A stretch of DNA of 64,000 nucleotides from DASXMT01 sp963812965 (lineage in GTDB: Bacteria > Actinomycetota > Acidimicrobiia > Acidimicrobiales > RAAP-2), in contig CAWEXG010000006.1 of the NCBI GenBank assembly GCA_963812965.1, positions 248,001 to 312,000 on the forward strand, written 5' to 3'. Each line of letters starts with the position of its first letter. Position 1 is the stretch's first letter. Position numbers and translations under genes: made by a program. Shown one piece after another: positions 1-11,505 of this stretch. Below the pieces are notes generated by a model. That model was not told where the DNA came from, did no database searches, and saw only the letters and a list, made by a program, of their open reading frames with translations.

Positions 1-964
1 GAGGTGCCCGGTGCGGACACCGGCGGCACTGGCACCGGTCATGACGTTGCCATCCGAGTGGACAGCGGGGTCGAGTCGGGCAGCACGGTCAGCCCGAACT
101 ACGACCCCATGCTGGCCAAGGTCATCGTCCATGCTCCCACCCGGACCGAGGCCGTTGCGTCGCTGGCCCGGGTCCTGGCCGGAAGCACCATCCACGGGGT
201 GACCACCAACCGGGACCTCTTGGTCCGGATCCTGCGCCATCCCGCCTTCGTCGCCGGGGACATCGATACCGGCTTTCTCGACCGTCATGGCCTGGCCGGC
301 ACAGCGCGGGTGGACAGGGTGCGGACGCGCTGACTGCCCCACTGGCAGACGCCGGTGCCGAGCGGCGCCACGCCGTCGCCGCCGCCCTGACCGGTCAGGC
401 GCAGCGACGAGCACTGGCCACGGTGCAACCAGACCTGCCCTCGGGCTGGCGGAACAATCCCTCGGAGCTGCAACGGTCGACGTTCGATGGTTGCACCGGA
501 CCGATCGTCGTCGGGTATCGCTTCGACCGGCCGGCGACGGTATCGAGGTGGTCGAGGTGGACGGGTCGTCCAACCCGATCTCGTCGTCGAACAGCTGACC
601 GGCTCTTCGGTCACGCTCACCGTCGACGGCGTCACCCGGTCGTACCGGGTGGACCGGGTCGAGCGCACTTCGTTCGTCGACGGCCCGGACGGCTCGACGG
701 CCCTGGTCGAGCACGAGCGATTTCCCATCCCCGGCAGCGAGATCCCAGCCGGCTCTGCCGTTGCGCCCATGCCCGGCGGCGTCGCCCGGGTCAAGGTGGC
801 CGTCGGCGACCACGTCGAGCCGGGACAGGTGCTGGTGGTGCTGGAGGCCATGAAGATGGAGCACACCGTGCACGCCGCCGTCGAGGCGGCACGGTGGCCG
901 AGGTCATGGTGACCCCAGGCACCAGGTCGAGTCGGGACAGGTTCTGGTCGTGCTGGGGAGGTAG
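1..964 (+). CDS. acyl-CoA carboxylase biotin-carrying alpha subunit, 3-prime part (frameshifted)
   Basis: This is the C-terminal part of an acetyl/propionyl/methylcrotonyl-CoA carboxylase alpha chain; the N-terminal biotin carboxylase region lies before the window. The first 110 codons hold the end of the biotin-carboxylase C domain (NYDPMLAKVIVHAPTR). After it come the linker typical of these chains (LPSGWRNNPS) and a biotinyl domain with the biotin attachment motif EAMKMEH near 846-866. The chain ends VLVVLGR with a stop at 962-964. The reading frame changes about five times (near 335, 545, 590, 895 and 920), yet every segment is recognisable, so I infer sequence indels rather than decay. 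It is followed in the same direction by an AtuA-like gene and an acyl-CoA dehydrogenase, which points to branched-chain or terpenoid acyl-CoA breakdown. The substrate cannot be told from this fragment. Confidence 0.85.
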
Positions 965-1016
965 TGGGCGAGGCGGGCGGGGCTCCGGACGGGGCGGGCG
1001 AGGCACGAGACGAGAC

Positions 1017-2849
1017 ATGAGCGACCCGATCAGGATCGCCAACTGCTCCGGCTTCTACGGCGACCGGCTGAGCGCGGCACGCGAGATGGTCGAGGGCGGC
1101 CCCATCGACGTGCTGACCGGCGACTGGCTGGCCGAGCTGACCATGCTCATCTTGTGGAAGGGACGCCAGCGCGATGCCTCCCGGGGCTGGGCCCGCACCT
1201 TTCTCACCCAGATGGAAGAGGTCCTGGGCACCTGTGTCGACCGGGGGATCAAGGTGGTCACCAACGCCGGCGGCCTCAACCCGGCCGGCCTGGCCGACGA
1301 GGTCCGGACGGTGGCCGACCGGTTGGGCCTCACTGTCGGCGTCGCCCACGTCGAAGGGGACGACCTGGTGCCTCGCCTCGACGAGCTGCAGCAGGACGGC
1401 CACGACCTGGCCCATCTCGACACGGGTGTCCCACTGGCCGACGCCGGCGGCGAGGTGGTGACGGCCAACGCCTATCTCGGGGCGTGGCCCATCGTCGAGG
1501 CGCTGCGCGGCGGCGCCGACGTGGTCGTCTGCCCTCGGGTCACCGACGCCTCGTTGGTGGTGGGGCCGGCGGCCTGGCACCACGGCTGGGAGCCGACCGA
1601 GTGGGACCGCCTGGCCGGCGCGGTGGCCGCCGGCCACCTGATCGAGTGCGGCCCCCAGGTCACCGGAGGGAACTACGCCTTCTTCACCGAGGTGCCCGGG
1701 CTGGAGCATCCCGGCTTCCCCATCGCCGAGGTGGCAGACGACGGCTCCTCGATCATCACCAAGCACCCGGGTACCGGCGGCAGGGTGTCGGTGGGCACGG
1801 TCACCGCCCAGTTGCTCTACGAGATCGCCGGGCCCGACTACCCCAACACCGACGTGGTGGCCCGCTTCGATACGGTCCCGCTGAACGAGGACGCTCCGGA
1901 CCGGGTGCGCGTGTCGGGCACCCGGGGTCTGCCCGCACCAGGGACGTGAAGGTCTGTATCAACTTGTTGGGAGGATGGCGCAACACCATGACCTTCGTCC
2001 TCACCGGGCTGGACATCGAGGCCAAGGCTGCGCTCACCCTGCGGACGATGGAGCAGAAGCTGGGCGGCACCGAGCAGTTCGCCGAGTACGACACACTGCT
2101 CATCCGCTCCGACAAGCCCGACGCCGCCACCAACGCCGAGGCGTCGGCGGAGCTCCGGGTCACGGTCAAGGACGGGGACCAGTACAAGGTGGGCCGGCCT
2201 TCGTCGAACGCGGCCACCGAGCTGGCCCTGGCCGGCTACCCCGGGTTCCACCTCACCTCGCCTCCGACCGACGCCACGTCCTACGGCGTGTACTGGCCCG
2301 CCCTGGTCCCGGCCGAGCTGGTGCACCCGGTGGTGGTCCACGCCGACGGCCGCCGGGTCGCCGTACCTCACGAAGCGTTCCGCTCAGGAACACCCGTTGC
2401 GCCTCTTCCTGGGATCCGCCGGGCGGCCTCATCCCCAGTGATCCCATCCCCACCCGCCCCATCCCCCAGTGGCCCCAGACCCGACAGAGCCGGTAGCCCG
2501 GGCTCCGCTCGGCACCATCATCGGCGCACGATCGGGTGACAAGGGTGGCAACGCCAACGTCGGGCTGTGGGTCGAACAGGACACCCACTACGTATGGCTG
2601 CGCCAGTACCTCACCGTGGACAGGTTCCGCACTCTCCTCCCCGAGGCGGACGGGCTCGAGATCCGCCGCTTCGAGCTTCCCAGGGTCCTGGCCATGAACT
2701 TCGTGGTCGTCGGCCTGCTCGGGGAAGGGGTGGCCTCGTCGACCCGACCCGATCCACAGGCCAAGAGCCTGGGCGAGTACGTTCGAAGCAGGCTGGTCGA
2801 TATGCCCGTCCACTTCCTCCCGAACGGCTCTGTCCCGAGCTACCAATAG
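1017..2849 (+). CDS. AtuA-like acyclic terpene utilisation family protein (DUF1446), frameshifted
   Basis: The ATG at 1017 opens a protein beginning SDPIRIANCSGFYGDR, the usual start of the AtuA/DUF1446 family, followed by the conserved NAGGLNP and CPRVTDASLV motifs. The frame breaks near 1935 and resumes with DVKVCINLLGGWRN. A second break near 2400-2470 leads into the C-terminal AtuA-type domain (IIGARSGDKGGNANVGLW) ending at 2849. Joined, the chain would be about 610 residues, normal for a fused AtuA protein. Alternatively the last 127 codons could be a separate small gene with a GTG start at 2469; some genomes split this domain. AtuA family members occur in citronellol/geraniol and leucine-type degradation clusters, but their reaction is unknown. 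Context (carboxylase subunit upstream, acyl-CoA dehydrogenase 10 nt downstream) agrees with such a pathway. Confidence 0.82.
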
Positions 2850-2859
2850 GAGTATCGCC

Positions 2860-4023
2860 ATGGACTTCATCGAAGCCGACGAGCACGTGATGCTGCGCCA
2901 GGCGGTCAGCGCCATCGCCTCCACGTTCGGTCACGACTACTACGTCGCCAAGGCCCACGCCGATGAGCGCACCGACGAGCTGTGGAGCGCCGTTGCCCAG
3001 GGGGGCTACCTCGGGGTCAACGTCCCCGAGGAGTACGGCGGGGGCGGCATGGGCATCTTCGAACTGGCGATAGTGGGCGAGGAGCTGGCCGCGGCCGGGT
3101 GCCCGCTGTTGATGATCGTGGTGTCAGCAGCCATCGGCGCCACCATCATCACCAAGTTCGGCACCGACGAGCAGAAGCAACGGTGGCTCCCCGGCTTCGC
3201 CACCGGCGACATGAAGATGGCCTTCGCCATCACCGAGCCCGACGCCGGTTCCAACTCCCACAACCTGTCGCTCACCGCCACCAAGGACGGGGACGTCTAC
3301 CGACTCAACGGATCGAAGTACTACATCTCCGGCGTGGACGAGGCCGACGCCATCCTGGTGGTGACCCGGACCGGCGTCGATCCGGACACCGGGCGGGGAC
3401 GGTTGTCATTGTTCGTGGTGGACACCGATACGCCGGGCTTGGACAAGGCAGTCCTCCCCGTGGAGATCACCGCCCCCGAGAAGCAGTTCACGCTGTTCTT
3501 CGACAACGTCCAGGTCGATGCCGATCGGCTGATCGGCGCCGAGGGCGAAGGCCTGCGGCAGGTGTTCTTCGGGCTCAACCCGGAGCGGATCCTGTCGGCG
3601 TCCATTGCCAACGGGATCGGCCGCTTCGCCCTCGACAAGGCGGCTGCGTACGCGGTCGAGCGGTCGGTGTGGGGAACGCCGATAGGTCGTCACCAGGGCA
3701 TCGCCCACCCGCTGGCCAAGGCCAAGATCGAGGTGGAGCTGGCTCGGTTGATGACCGACAAGGCGGCGTGGCTGTGCGATCACGCCGGCGACACACCCGA
3801 GGCCGGCGAAGCCGCCAACATGGCCAAGTACGCAGCGGCCGAAGCCGCCCTGGCCGCCGTGGATCAGGCCATCCAGACCCACGGCGGGAACGGGATGTCG
3901 TCCGAGTACGGCCTGGCCGATCTGTGGGGCATGGCCCGGTTGCTCCGGATCGCCCCGGTCAGCCGGGAGATGATCCTCAACTTCGTGGCCCAGCACTCCC
4001 TCGGCCTCCCCAAGTCGTACTGA
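2860..4023 (+). CDS. acyl-CoA dehydrogenase
   Basis: An intact 387-residue flavoprotein of the acyl-CoA dehydrogenase family, which makes the alpha,beta double bond of an acyl-CoA and passes electrons to ETF. The sequence shows the FAD/substrate segment AFAITEPDAGSN (about residue 125-136), the middle beta domain and the C-terminal helical domain with QTHGGNGMSSEYGLADLW (about 339-356). The start is supported by an AGGAG ribosome-binding site seven bases before the ATG, directly after the AtuA-like gene, so the genes are probably co-transcribed. Length is normal for the family (380-400). Chain-length preference cannot be deduced; the context suggests a branched or isoprenoid acyl-CoA. Confidence 0.93.
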   Translation: MDFIEADEHVMLRQAVSAIASTFGHDYYVAKAHADERTDELWSAVAQGGYLGVNVPEEYGGGGMGIFELAIVGEELAAAGCPLLMIVVSAAIGATIITKFGTDEQKQRWLPGFATGDMKMAFAITEPDAGSNSHNLSLTATKDGDVYRLNGSKYYISGVDEADAILVVTRTGVDPDTGRGRLSLFVVDTDTPGLDKAVLPVEITAPEKQFTLFFDNVQVDADRLIGAEGEGLRQVFFGLNPERILSASIANGIGRFALDKAAAYAVERSVWGTPIGRHQGIAHPLAKAKIEVELARLMTDKAAWLCDHAGDTPEAGEAANMAKYAAAEAALAAVDQAIQTHGGNGMSSEYGLADLWGMARLLRIAPVSREMILNFVAQHSLGLPKSY

Positions 4024-4154
4024 CCCGGCCCGGGAACACCTCGAGCTCATCTCGTCACCCACGCCCTGCGCCGACCTGCCCACGCCCCGCTGAAGGGGTG
4101 TCCAGCGGCAGCAACGCCCCGCGTCGGGTCCCAGAGGAACCGAGATGTGCGGGA

Positions 4155-4697
4155 TCAGGGGTTCGAGACCTCGGTCTCCTCACCGTCGACGATCCACCGC
4201 TTCCGGAGATCGACGAGCCACTCGGGCAGCTCGATCTCCGGGTCCGGGAGTGGGGTGGCCCCCCTCGCCGCCAAGGCCGCCGCGAAAGCTTCAGGGTCGT
4301 CGCCCCACGAGCGGGGGTCGCCCATCATCACTTCGAGCAGGACGGTGCCCTCCGGACCGGCGACAAAGGGCCCGAAGGCGGCACCGAACGGCAGCTCTAT
4401 GTGCGTGCCCACCGGGCAGTGCACGTCGCCGCACCACATCTCGCCTTCGAGGACCATGAGGACATGCGGGCTGTAGTGGCCGTGGCGGCGGACGACCATG
4501 CCCGGGTCCCACCTGGCGTAGAGCGACAGGTACTGGGGATCGGGTGAGAAGGCCAACCACTTCTCCCACACGCAGGACGTCGACCCGTCGGCGTTGCGGA
4601 TGGACTTCACCTGCTGCCACCGCATATCGGGATCGTCGAGGTGCCGGAACGTAGGCTCGAGCCCTGGCACCTTCACGTTGGACATGTCGTCTGCCAT
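4155..4697 (-). CDS. cupin-fold protein of unknown substrate
   Basis: A 180-residue protein with a single cupin barrel. The motif-1 region reads RRHGHYSPHVLMVLEGE (about residues 70-86), giving two histidines and the glutamate expected for a metal site; motif 2 reads CPVGTHIELPFG (about 94-105). The C-terminal 50 residues are polar and rich in acidic residues. It lies alone, convergent with the acyl-CoA dehydrogenase gene and divergent from typA. Cupins of this size range from dioxygenase-like enzymes to sugar-binding or sensory proteins, so no reaction is assigned. Another ATG twelve bases downstream is possible. Confidence 0.8.
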   Translation of the reverse strand: MADDMSNVKVPGLEPTFRHLDDPDMRWQQVKSIRNADGSTSCVWEKWLAFSPDPQYLSLYARWDPGMVVRRHGHYSPHVLMVLEGEMWCGDVHCPVGTHIELPFGAAFGPFVAGPEGTVLLEVMMGDPRSWGDDPEAFAAALAARGATPLPDPEIELPEWLVDLRKRWIVDGEETEVSNP

Positions 4698-5067
4698 CGT
4701 CCACCTCCGAACGGCTCGCTCAGTCGTTGCTCTGTAGATCGTTGTGCATCGTTCCCTCTAGGAAGGTAGCCCGATCACAGGGAAACGCCCCCAACCTCCG
4801 TACCGCCTGCACCCCTCTCCCTTACCGCTGCCAGGCTCGGAGAGCGGTTCGTTCAGTCACTTCCTCCATGGGTGCGACGTGCCCCAAGTCGCTCCCAGGG
4901 CAAAGTTTCTTCGGTTGCGATGAGGTTGGCAGTACGCTGTTCACAGCACTGCTCGATGCGGATCGCCTGTCTCACGACAGAACCGTCAGGACCGGAACGA
5001 GTTTTCCCGGACCCCCGCACCCGTCTCGCACTCACCTCGCACCACCGAAAGGTTCGGCCACGCCCCC
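4698..5067. other. intergenic region between divergent cupin gene and typA
   Basis: About 370 bases between two divergent genes. I see no convincing small gene, tRNA or long inverted repeat. It presumably holds promoters for both genes, but I cannot place a confident -10/-35 pair. Confidence 0.5.
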
Positions 5068-6898
<1,831 letters not shown>

Positions 6899-7114
6899 CG
6901 CGCTGAACGCTTTACTGGTCGCCTTTGGCAGGGAGGGGTCTCCGATATCGGAAGGGTTCTCCGGCCGTTTACTGCACAAGCCTCATCCTCTGGAACGGTT
7001 TTGCCGAGTCTCCTGAACGATGCCGGGCGGGTGGCACAGCAGGGCGTGAGGTTGGGGGGCTCACGCACCGTGAGAAAAGCAGAGTTGGGGCCCCACCGGG
7101 CAAGCAGCAAGATA
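6899..7114. other. non-coding stretch after typA
   Basis: No gene is supported here. It separates the typA stop from the 3-prime hairpins of cassette A. Open frames present show no family resemblance. Confidence 0.5.
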
Positions 7115-7155
7115 GTGTGGTCCCCCGTCCGGGGTTAGGGGGCGGGGGACCACAC
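7115..7155 (-). terminator. conserved GC-rich 3-prime hairpin of cassette A
   Basis: A perfect 13-bp inverted repeat, GTGTGGTCCCCCG and its complement, encloses a G-rich loop. It lies about 150 nt past the stop of the minus-strand cassette A protein and between convergent genes. The same hairpin recurs at 25834-25874 and 59295-59335, each time in the same place after a paralogue. There is no T-run, so it may be a bidirectional terminator, an mRNA-stabilising 3-prime structure or a recombination edge. Confidence 0.7.
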
Positions 7156-7234
7156 ACTGTTGGCCAGATCCCAGCCTGGTGGTGCTGGGTTCCTGTGGCG
7201 ATCTGTTGGTGTTCTGGCGTGTTGCGGGCCGTCC

Positions 7235-7279
7235 GGCTCGTTGTCCCTGGGAGCAACGAGCATCCCAGGAACAGCGGCC
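7235..7279 (-). terminator. second 3-prime hairpin of cassette A
   Basis: An imperfect inverted repeat around CCCTGGG and CCCAGG lies in the 3-prime untranslated region. It corresponds to the perfect 17-bp hairpin found after cassette B and an imperfect one after cassette C. Confidence 0.5.
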
Positions 7280-7306
7280 ACACGTCTTTTCTGGTCTTGC
7301 CTCTCC

Positions 7307-10300
7307 CTACGGCGCAATCCCAACAACCGGAGCACTGAAGCTCCCTACCCCCGAACCGTTGAACGGAGCGTTCCCGAAGGTGAAGATGCCGCCGTCAGCT
7401 GCACCTAACCAGTAACCACCGCCGTTGGAAGTTGGCGTGATGCCAACCACTGGAGCATTCGACTGTCCAGATGCAGATCCACTGAAGGCGGCATTGCCGA
7501 AGGTAAAGACACCGCCGTCTTTGGCAACCAACCAGTAGCCCTTGCCAGAAGGAGTTGCTGCCATGCTGACAACTGGTGCGTTGAGCGACTGTCCTCCTTC
7601 AGAACCGAAGAAGCCAGCGTTGCCGAAGGTGAAGATGCCGCCGTCGGAAGCGACCAACCAGTAGCCACCACCGTCAGGGGTTGCTGCCATGCCCACAACT
7701 GGTGCGTTTAAGTGTTGGCCGCCTTCAGACCCGTAAAAGGCAGCGTCACCGAAGGTGAAGATGCCTCCATCAGCTGCAACTAACCAGTAGCCCTTGCCAT
7801 CTGGCGTTGTCGCCATGCCAACAATGGGCTGGTTTAAGTGTTTTCCACCTTCTGAGCCGTAGTAACTGGCGTCTCCGAAGGTAAAGATGCCTCCATCAGC
7901 TCCAACTAACCAGTAGCCCTTGTTGTCAGGTGTAGCTGCCATGCCAACAATTGGTGCATTGAGTGGCTGTCCAGCTTCTGAGCCGTAGTTGCCAGCATTT
8001 CCGAAGGTAGAGACAGCTCCATTGGCAGCTACCAGGCGGTAGCCGGTGGTTGACGGTGCCAACACAGTCAGGGTGGCTGGATTAGTGGTTACAGCTGGTC
8101 CTGCGTCGTTGCTGACGATGGCCTGGTACTGATTGCCGTTCTCTGACGCTGTGGTTGTTGGTGTGGTGTAGGAGTCAGAGGTGGCACCAGAGATGTTGGA
8201 CCAGGTCGATCCTCCGTTCGTTGACACTTGCCATTGGATGGTGGGTGTCGGGCTCCCACTGGCAGCTGCGGTGAATGTTGTGGTGGTACCTGCTGATGTT
8301 GTTTGGTTCACCGGTTGGGTGACAATCACAGGTGCTGTGCCCACTTGGAAGGTGACTGGGGCAGAGGTCTGGGCTGGTGTTGGGCCGCCGCTCCATACGG
8401 CTGTCAGGGTGTGGTTGCCGGGGGTGAGGGAGGTGGTGGTGAGAGTGGCGATGCCAGCACCGGCGTTGCCGACGCTCGGGACAGGGACGGTTCCGAGATC
8501 GGTGGTGCTGTCAAAGAAGTCCACTTGGCCTACAACGGCATCGCCAGGGTTATCTGAAGGGGTCGGATAGACCGTGGCAGTCAGGGTCACCGGTGCACCG
8601 ACAGCAGCCCAACTGCTTGGGCTCGTCGTCAGCGTGGTGCCTGACACATCGACCTGCTGGACAACGGCAGGTGCTGTCGGGTCGGCCGGGTTGCAAGCGT
8701 ATGAGGTGGCGAAGGATCCTCCTCCTCCGGTGGTGAAACTGAGGGAAGAGACGCCGACGGGAACGACCGCGCCCGGGGTACCAGAGATGGGCACCGTTGC
8801 AGAAAGCCCGGTCCAGCCCATCGAGTTGATCCCGTTGGCGATCGTCGGAGTCACCGACGGAGGCGTGATGGTCCCGCCACCCGGAGAGAACCCGACGGTG
8901 ACGTTGCTCACAGGCAAAGTATCAGGTCCACCACGCGGGTCTATGTTCAGCGTCAGATCGAGAGCGCTGACGGGCACGGTCGAACCGCTTGGCATGGGGC
9001 TCGGGACCGTGGCCACGGCCACCACCGATGCATTAAGCGTGGAGAGACTCCCACCAATAGTGGTCTGGCAAACGAACGGTGTCCCAGGTGCTGGTGGCGC
9101 CACCGTGAACGTCTGCGAGTACGAGCTCGGGGAATAGACCGGATCACCGGAGTACTCAAATGTGATGGTATGGGTCCCTGGAGTCAAACCAGCGGTGGAG
9201 AGATAGACAGCGGACGGAGCCTGAAGGTCGCCATCACCATTGAACGTACCGCTTGTAGTGACCTGCACACCGTCAACAAGATACGTGATCGATCCTGTCG
9301 TCAGGGGCATGGTGTAGTACGGATTCGACGCAGCACTGAGGGGAAGTCCTCCGCCCCATGGCTCGACCAGGTAGCCCTCTGGCACCGGTGTTGTCGGTAC
9401 GGTGGTGGAGTTCCAGGTGACCGGGGATCGTGCTCCGTAGGTCATGGTGAACAAGCCAACGGCCCCGGGAGCGCCATTCGACTGGCCCGGGCCTTTTGGA
9501 ACAATAGAATTGAACGGGCTGTTGGACGGGGTGCACGACGAGTTGTTTGTGACCGGAATTGTGCAGTCTCCATTGTAGAGCGTTGCGTGGACGTTCGCCC
9601 CCTGACTCCCCGCGCCTGGACCAAAGTTGCTGGGGTCATAAGCGATCGATATCTCGAAATTGACTGTGACCGACGTTCCAGGGGCTAAGGAGAACGATGA
9701 CGGAGACGTACCGCAGGGCGATGTTCCAAAACCACTGAAGTACCACGTCGTTCCGCCATCGAGCGATGTCATTGGACACCAATTCCCAGCGCTGTCCTGG
9801 TAGTCGAGCGTTATATCATCGTCTCCTTGGAATGAGTTTGGATTATTAAAAGAGAGCTTGAGGTAGTTGTTACTCCAGTCCTGGCTCGTCGAGGGGTTAG
9901 TAAAGGTGACCGACATCGGGCTTGGGGTCGGCGAGGACAGCTCGACTGTGGTAGGCAAGTTCAGCGTGACCGAGGGCAGCGGCTGCATCGTGTACGGCAC
10001 CGCTGGCGAAGTGCTGCCGGCATAGCTGATGTCCCCGGAGTAGACCGCCGTTAGCTGGTTGGTCTGGCTCGGCAACGTCGTTGTCGTATAGGTGGCACCT
10101 CCGTTGCTGACCGGTACGGTGGCAAGCACGTTGCCGTTGGCAAGGAAGTTCACGTTGCCTGTGGCAGCGGTGGCCGTGGTGCCACCCGAGCTGATCGTGT
10201 CGGTCAGGGTCACCGAGGTCGTTGTCAGCTGCGGGCTGGCCGGGCTGGCCGTGAGCACGTTGGTCGTGGTCTTGCCTGGTGGTGGTGGGATGGGAAGACC

Positions 10301-11269
10301 GGTGCCCTGGAGGTTGAGCGTGGTGTTGTTGTTGGTGCTGCCTGCCACCCCGAAGGGGTAGCTGCCATCGTTGAGCCCTATGTTTCCTGGGGCACCCTGT
10401 GCTAAGCCGCAGGAGTTGGGTATCTCGTTGGGATTCCCATCTGGTACGCCGCCGAAGTCGGGGATGTTGTAGTTGGCCGCCACCAGCGTCACGCCGCCGG
10501 TGTTCGGGTTTTGAGGTGCCGTGGACTGGAAGACCACGTTGATCGGGGTCGACAGGCACTGAGCGGTAAGCGGCACGGTGACGTCGAGAGTGTAAGAGAG
10601 GCTGTCGTTCAGCGTGATGTCGCCGTTCGAGTTGATCGAACCGGTGGCCGTGCCCGGGTTGACCTCGGTCATGATGTAGTTGGTACAACCGTCGGCCGCC
10701 TTGCTGCACACACCGTCCTGGACAGGCAGGCTCAACGTTGCATCGGTGATGGCACCGGTCAGCGGAGCCACGGTGCCGGTGAGCGTGGTGGTGGTCTGGG
10801 GTGGGAAGGGCTGCGAGGTCCCAGACGGTGTCGAGACCACCGTCCACGAACCCGACGTCATGTTGAGCGAGAACGGCTGCGTCCCGCCGTTCCCGGCATA
10901 CAGCGTGAGCTGACCCGAGGTGGCGGTGTCAGCAGGACTAGCCGAGTCGGTGACGGTCACGGCAAAGGTGGCAGTGGCATCTGTGGTTGGGGTACCAGAC
11001 AGCACACCAGTTGTGGCATCCAGGCTCAGCCAGCTGGGCAGTGTGGACCCAGTAGCTACGCTCCAGGTGTCAGAACCAGTACCACCAGTGGCTGTCAAAG
11101 TGACCGAGTACGGGGTATTCAGCGGTGCCAATGGCAGTGGTGAGGTCGTGGTCACCGACAACGGGGTGGCTGCACTGGCTGTGGTCACGCCAATTCCAGC
11201 CACCGTGCCGGCTACGACACCTATGACCAGGAGCGTTGCTGCTATGGCCGCGAAAAACCGGCGGGCATA
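7307..11269 (-). CDS. cassette A: large secreted Ig-like and six-repeat propeller protein
   Basis: An open frame of about 1,320 codons. The N-terminus is a signal peptide (positively charged ARR, hydrophobic FFAAIAATLLVIGVVAG, then ASAA). Then come a He_PIG-type putative Ig domain (TPLSV to TLYAG), a cysteine-containing region of unknown type (VCSKAADGC), Ig-like repeats near residues 320-415, 640-720 and 880-970, an I-set-like domain (about 975-1055), and six C-terminal repeats of about 41 residues with core GYWLVAADGGIFTFGDA. The repeats should fold as a beta-propeller-like module. The protein is probably exported and may be cell-surface bound; no sortase signal or catalytic motif is seen. 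The first ordinary in-frame start is a GTG at 11203, inside the signal peptide, so the true start must lie upstream or be unusual. Two paralogues (B, C) share the same promoter, leader and 3-prime end. This copy alone is uninterrupted. Confidence 0.85.
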   Translation of the reverse strand, partial: YARRFFAAIAATLLVIGVVAGTVAGIGVTTASAATPLSVTTTSPLPLAPLNTPYSVTLTATGGTGSDTWSVATGSTLPSWLSLDATTGVLSGTPTTDATATFAVTVTDSASPADTATSGQLTLYAGNGGTQPFSLNMTSGSWTVVSTPSGTSQPFPPQTTTTLTGTVAPLTGAITDATLSLPVQDGVCSKAADGCTNYIMTEVNPGTATGSINSNGDITLNDSLSYTLDVTVPLTAQCLSTPINVVFQSTAPQNPNTGGVTLVAANYNIPDFGGVPDGNPNEIPNSCGLAQGAPGNIGLNDGSYPFGVAGSTNNNTTLNLQGTGLPIPPPPGKTTTNVLTASPASPQLTTTSVTLTDTISSGGTTATAATGNVNFLANGNVLATVPVSNGGATYTTTTLPSQTNQLTAVYSGDISYAGSTSPAVPYTMQPLPSVTLNLPTTVELSSPTPSPMSVTFTNPSTSQDWSNNYLKLSFNNPNSFQGDDDITLDYQDSAGNWCPMTSLDGGTTWYFSGFGTSPCGTSPSSFSLAPGTSVTVNFEISIAYDPSNFGPGAGSQGANVHATLYNGDCTIPVTNNSSCTPSNSPFNSIVPKGPGQSNGAPGAVGLFTMTYGARSPVTWNSTTVPTTPVPEGYLVEPWGGGLPLSAASNPYYTMPLTTGSITYLVDGVQVTTSGTFNGDGDLQAPSAVYLSTAGLTPGTHTITFEYSGDPVYSPSSYSQTFTVAPPAPGTPFVCQTTIGGSLSTLNASVVAVATVPSPMPSGSTVPVSALDLTLNIDPRGGPDTLPVSNVTVGFSPGGGTITPPSVTPTIANGINSMGWTGLSATVPISGTPGAVVPVGVSSLSFTTGGGGSFATSYACNPADPTAPAVVQQVDVSGTTLTTSPSSWAAVGAPVTLTATVYPTPSDNPGDAVVGQVDFFDSTTDLGTVPVPSVGNAGAGIATLTTTSLTPGNHTLTAVWSGGPTPAQTSAPVTFQVGTAPVIVTQPVNQTTSAGTTTTFTAAASGSPTPTIQWQVSTNGGSTWSNISGATSDSYTTPTTTASENGNQYQAIVSNDAGPAVTTNPATLTVLAPSTTGYRLVAANGAVSTFGNAGNYGSEAGQPLNAPIVGMAATPDNKGYWLVGADGGIFTFGDASYYGSEGGKHLNQPIVGMATTPDGKGYWLVAADGGIFTFGDAAFYGSEGGQHLNAPVVGMAATPDGGGYWLVASDGGIFTFGNAGFFGSEGGQSLNAPVVSMAATPSGKGYWLVAKDGGVFTFGNAAFSGSASGQSNAPVVGITPTSNGGGYWLGAADGGIFTFGNAPFNGSGVGSFSAPVVGIAP

Positions 11270-11278
11270 GCCGCCGGT
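11253..11278 (-). promoter_or_regulatory. attenuator-like hairpin over the signal-peptide codons of cassette A
   Basis: On the minus strand ACCGGCGG, a six-base loop and CCGCCGGT form a perfect 8-bp GC-rich stem followed by a T-run. This resembles an intrinsic terminator placed about 240 nt after the promoter and overlapping the signal-peptide frame. The stem is unchanged in B and C, while the loop differs in C (TTTG for TATG). Attenuation is an inference. Confidence 0.5.
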
Positions 11279-11326
11279 GAAGTGAGAATTATGTGACTCT
11301 GAGTGGGAAAAACTTAGGGAGTTACT

Positions 11327-11341
11327 CCCCCACCCCCCCCC
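11327..11341 (-). repeat. poly-G tract in the leader of cassette A
   Basis: On the transcribed strand the run is nine G, one T, five G. An ATG at 11355-11357 reads through the run and stops at a TAA (11322-11324) directly after it. Loss of one G would join this ATG to the signal-peptide frame. The tract differs in B (9+7) and C (12, no T). Confidence 0.6.
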
Positions 11342-11393
11342 GCGACAGTTTTCTCATTTTGAGAATCGCGGGTGGGTGCTGCTGTACTGCGGT

Positions 11394-11425
11394 GTCCCCG
11401 GAACATGTACATCCCCCTGCTTTCG
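11394..11425 (-). promoter_or_regulatory. 32-nt leader block conserved in all three cassettes
   Basis: This block is identical in cassettes A, B and C (11394-11425, 30034-30065, 63526-63557), while flanking leader sequence varies. Its centre contains GGATGTACATGTTCC with the palindrome ATGTACAT. It lies downstream of the promoter, inside the predicted leader RNA, so it may be a protein operator or part of an RNA structure. Confidence 0.55.
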
Positions 11426-11505
11426 CTTAGTTGATAAAAACTGGTGTTTCGTGCTTCTCGATCAGATGGTACACACTCTTTGTTTCCCAAACTGGTCGTG
11501 GTCGC

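Noticed and set aside
285..1766. Long minus-strand open frame of 493 codons
   Set aside because: It lies opposite recognisable carboxylase and AtuA-like sequence, has Pro/Arg-rich nonsense composition and no family likeness; it is a high-GC shadow.
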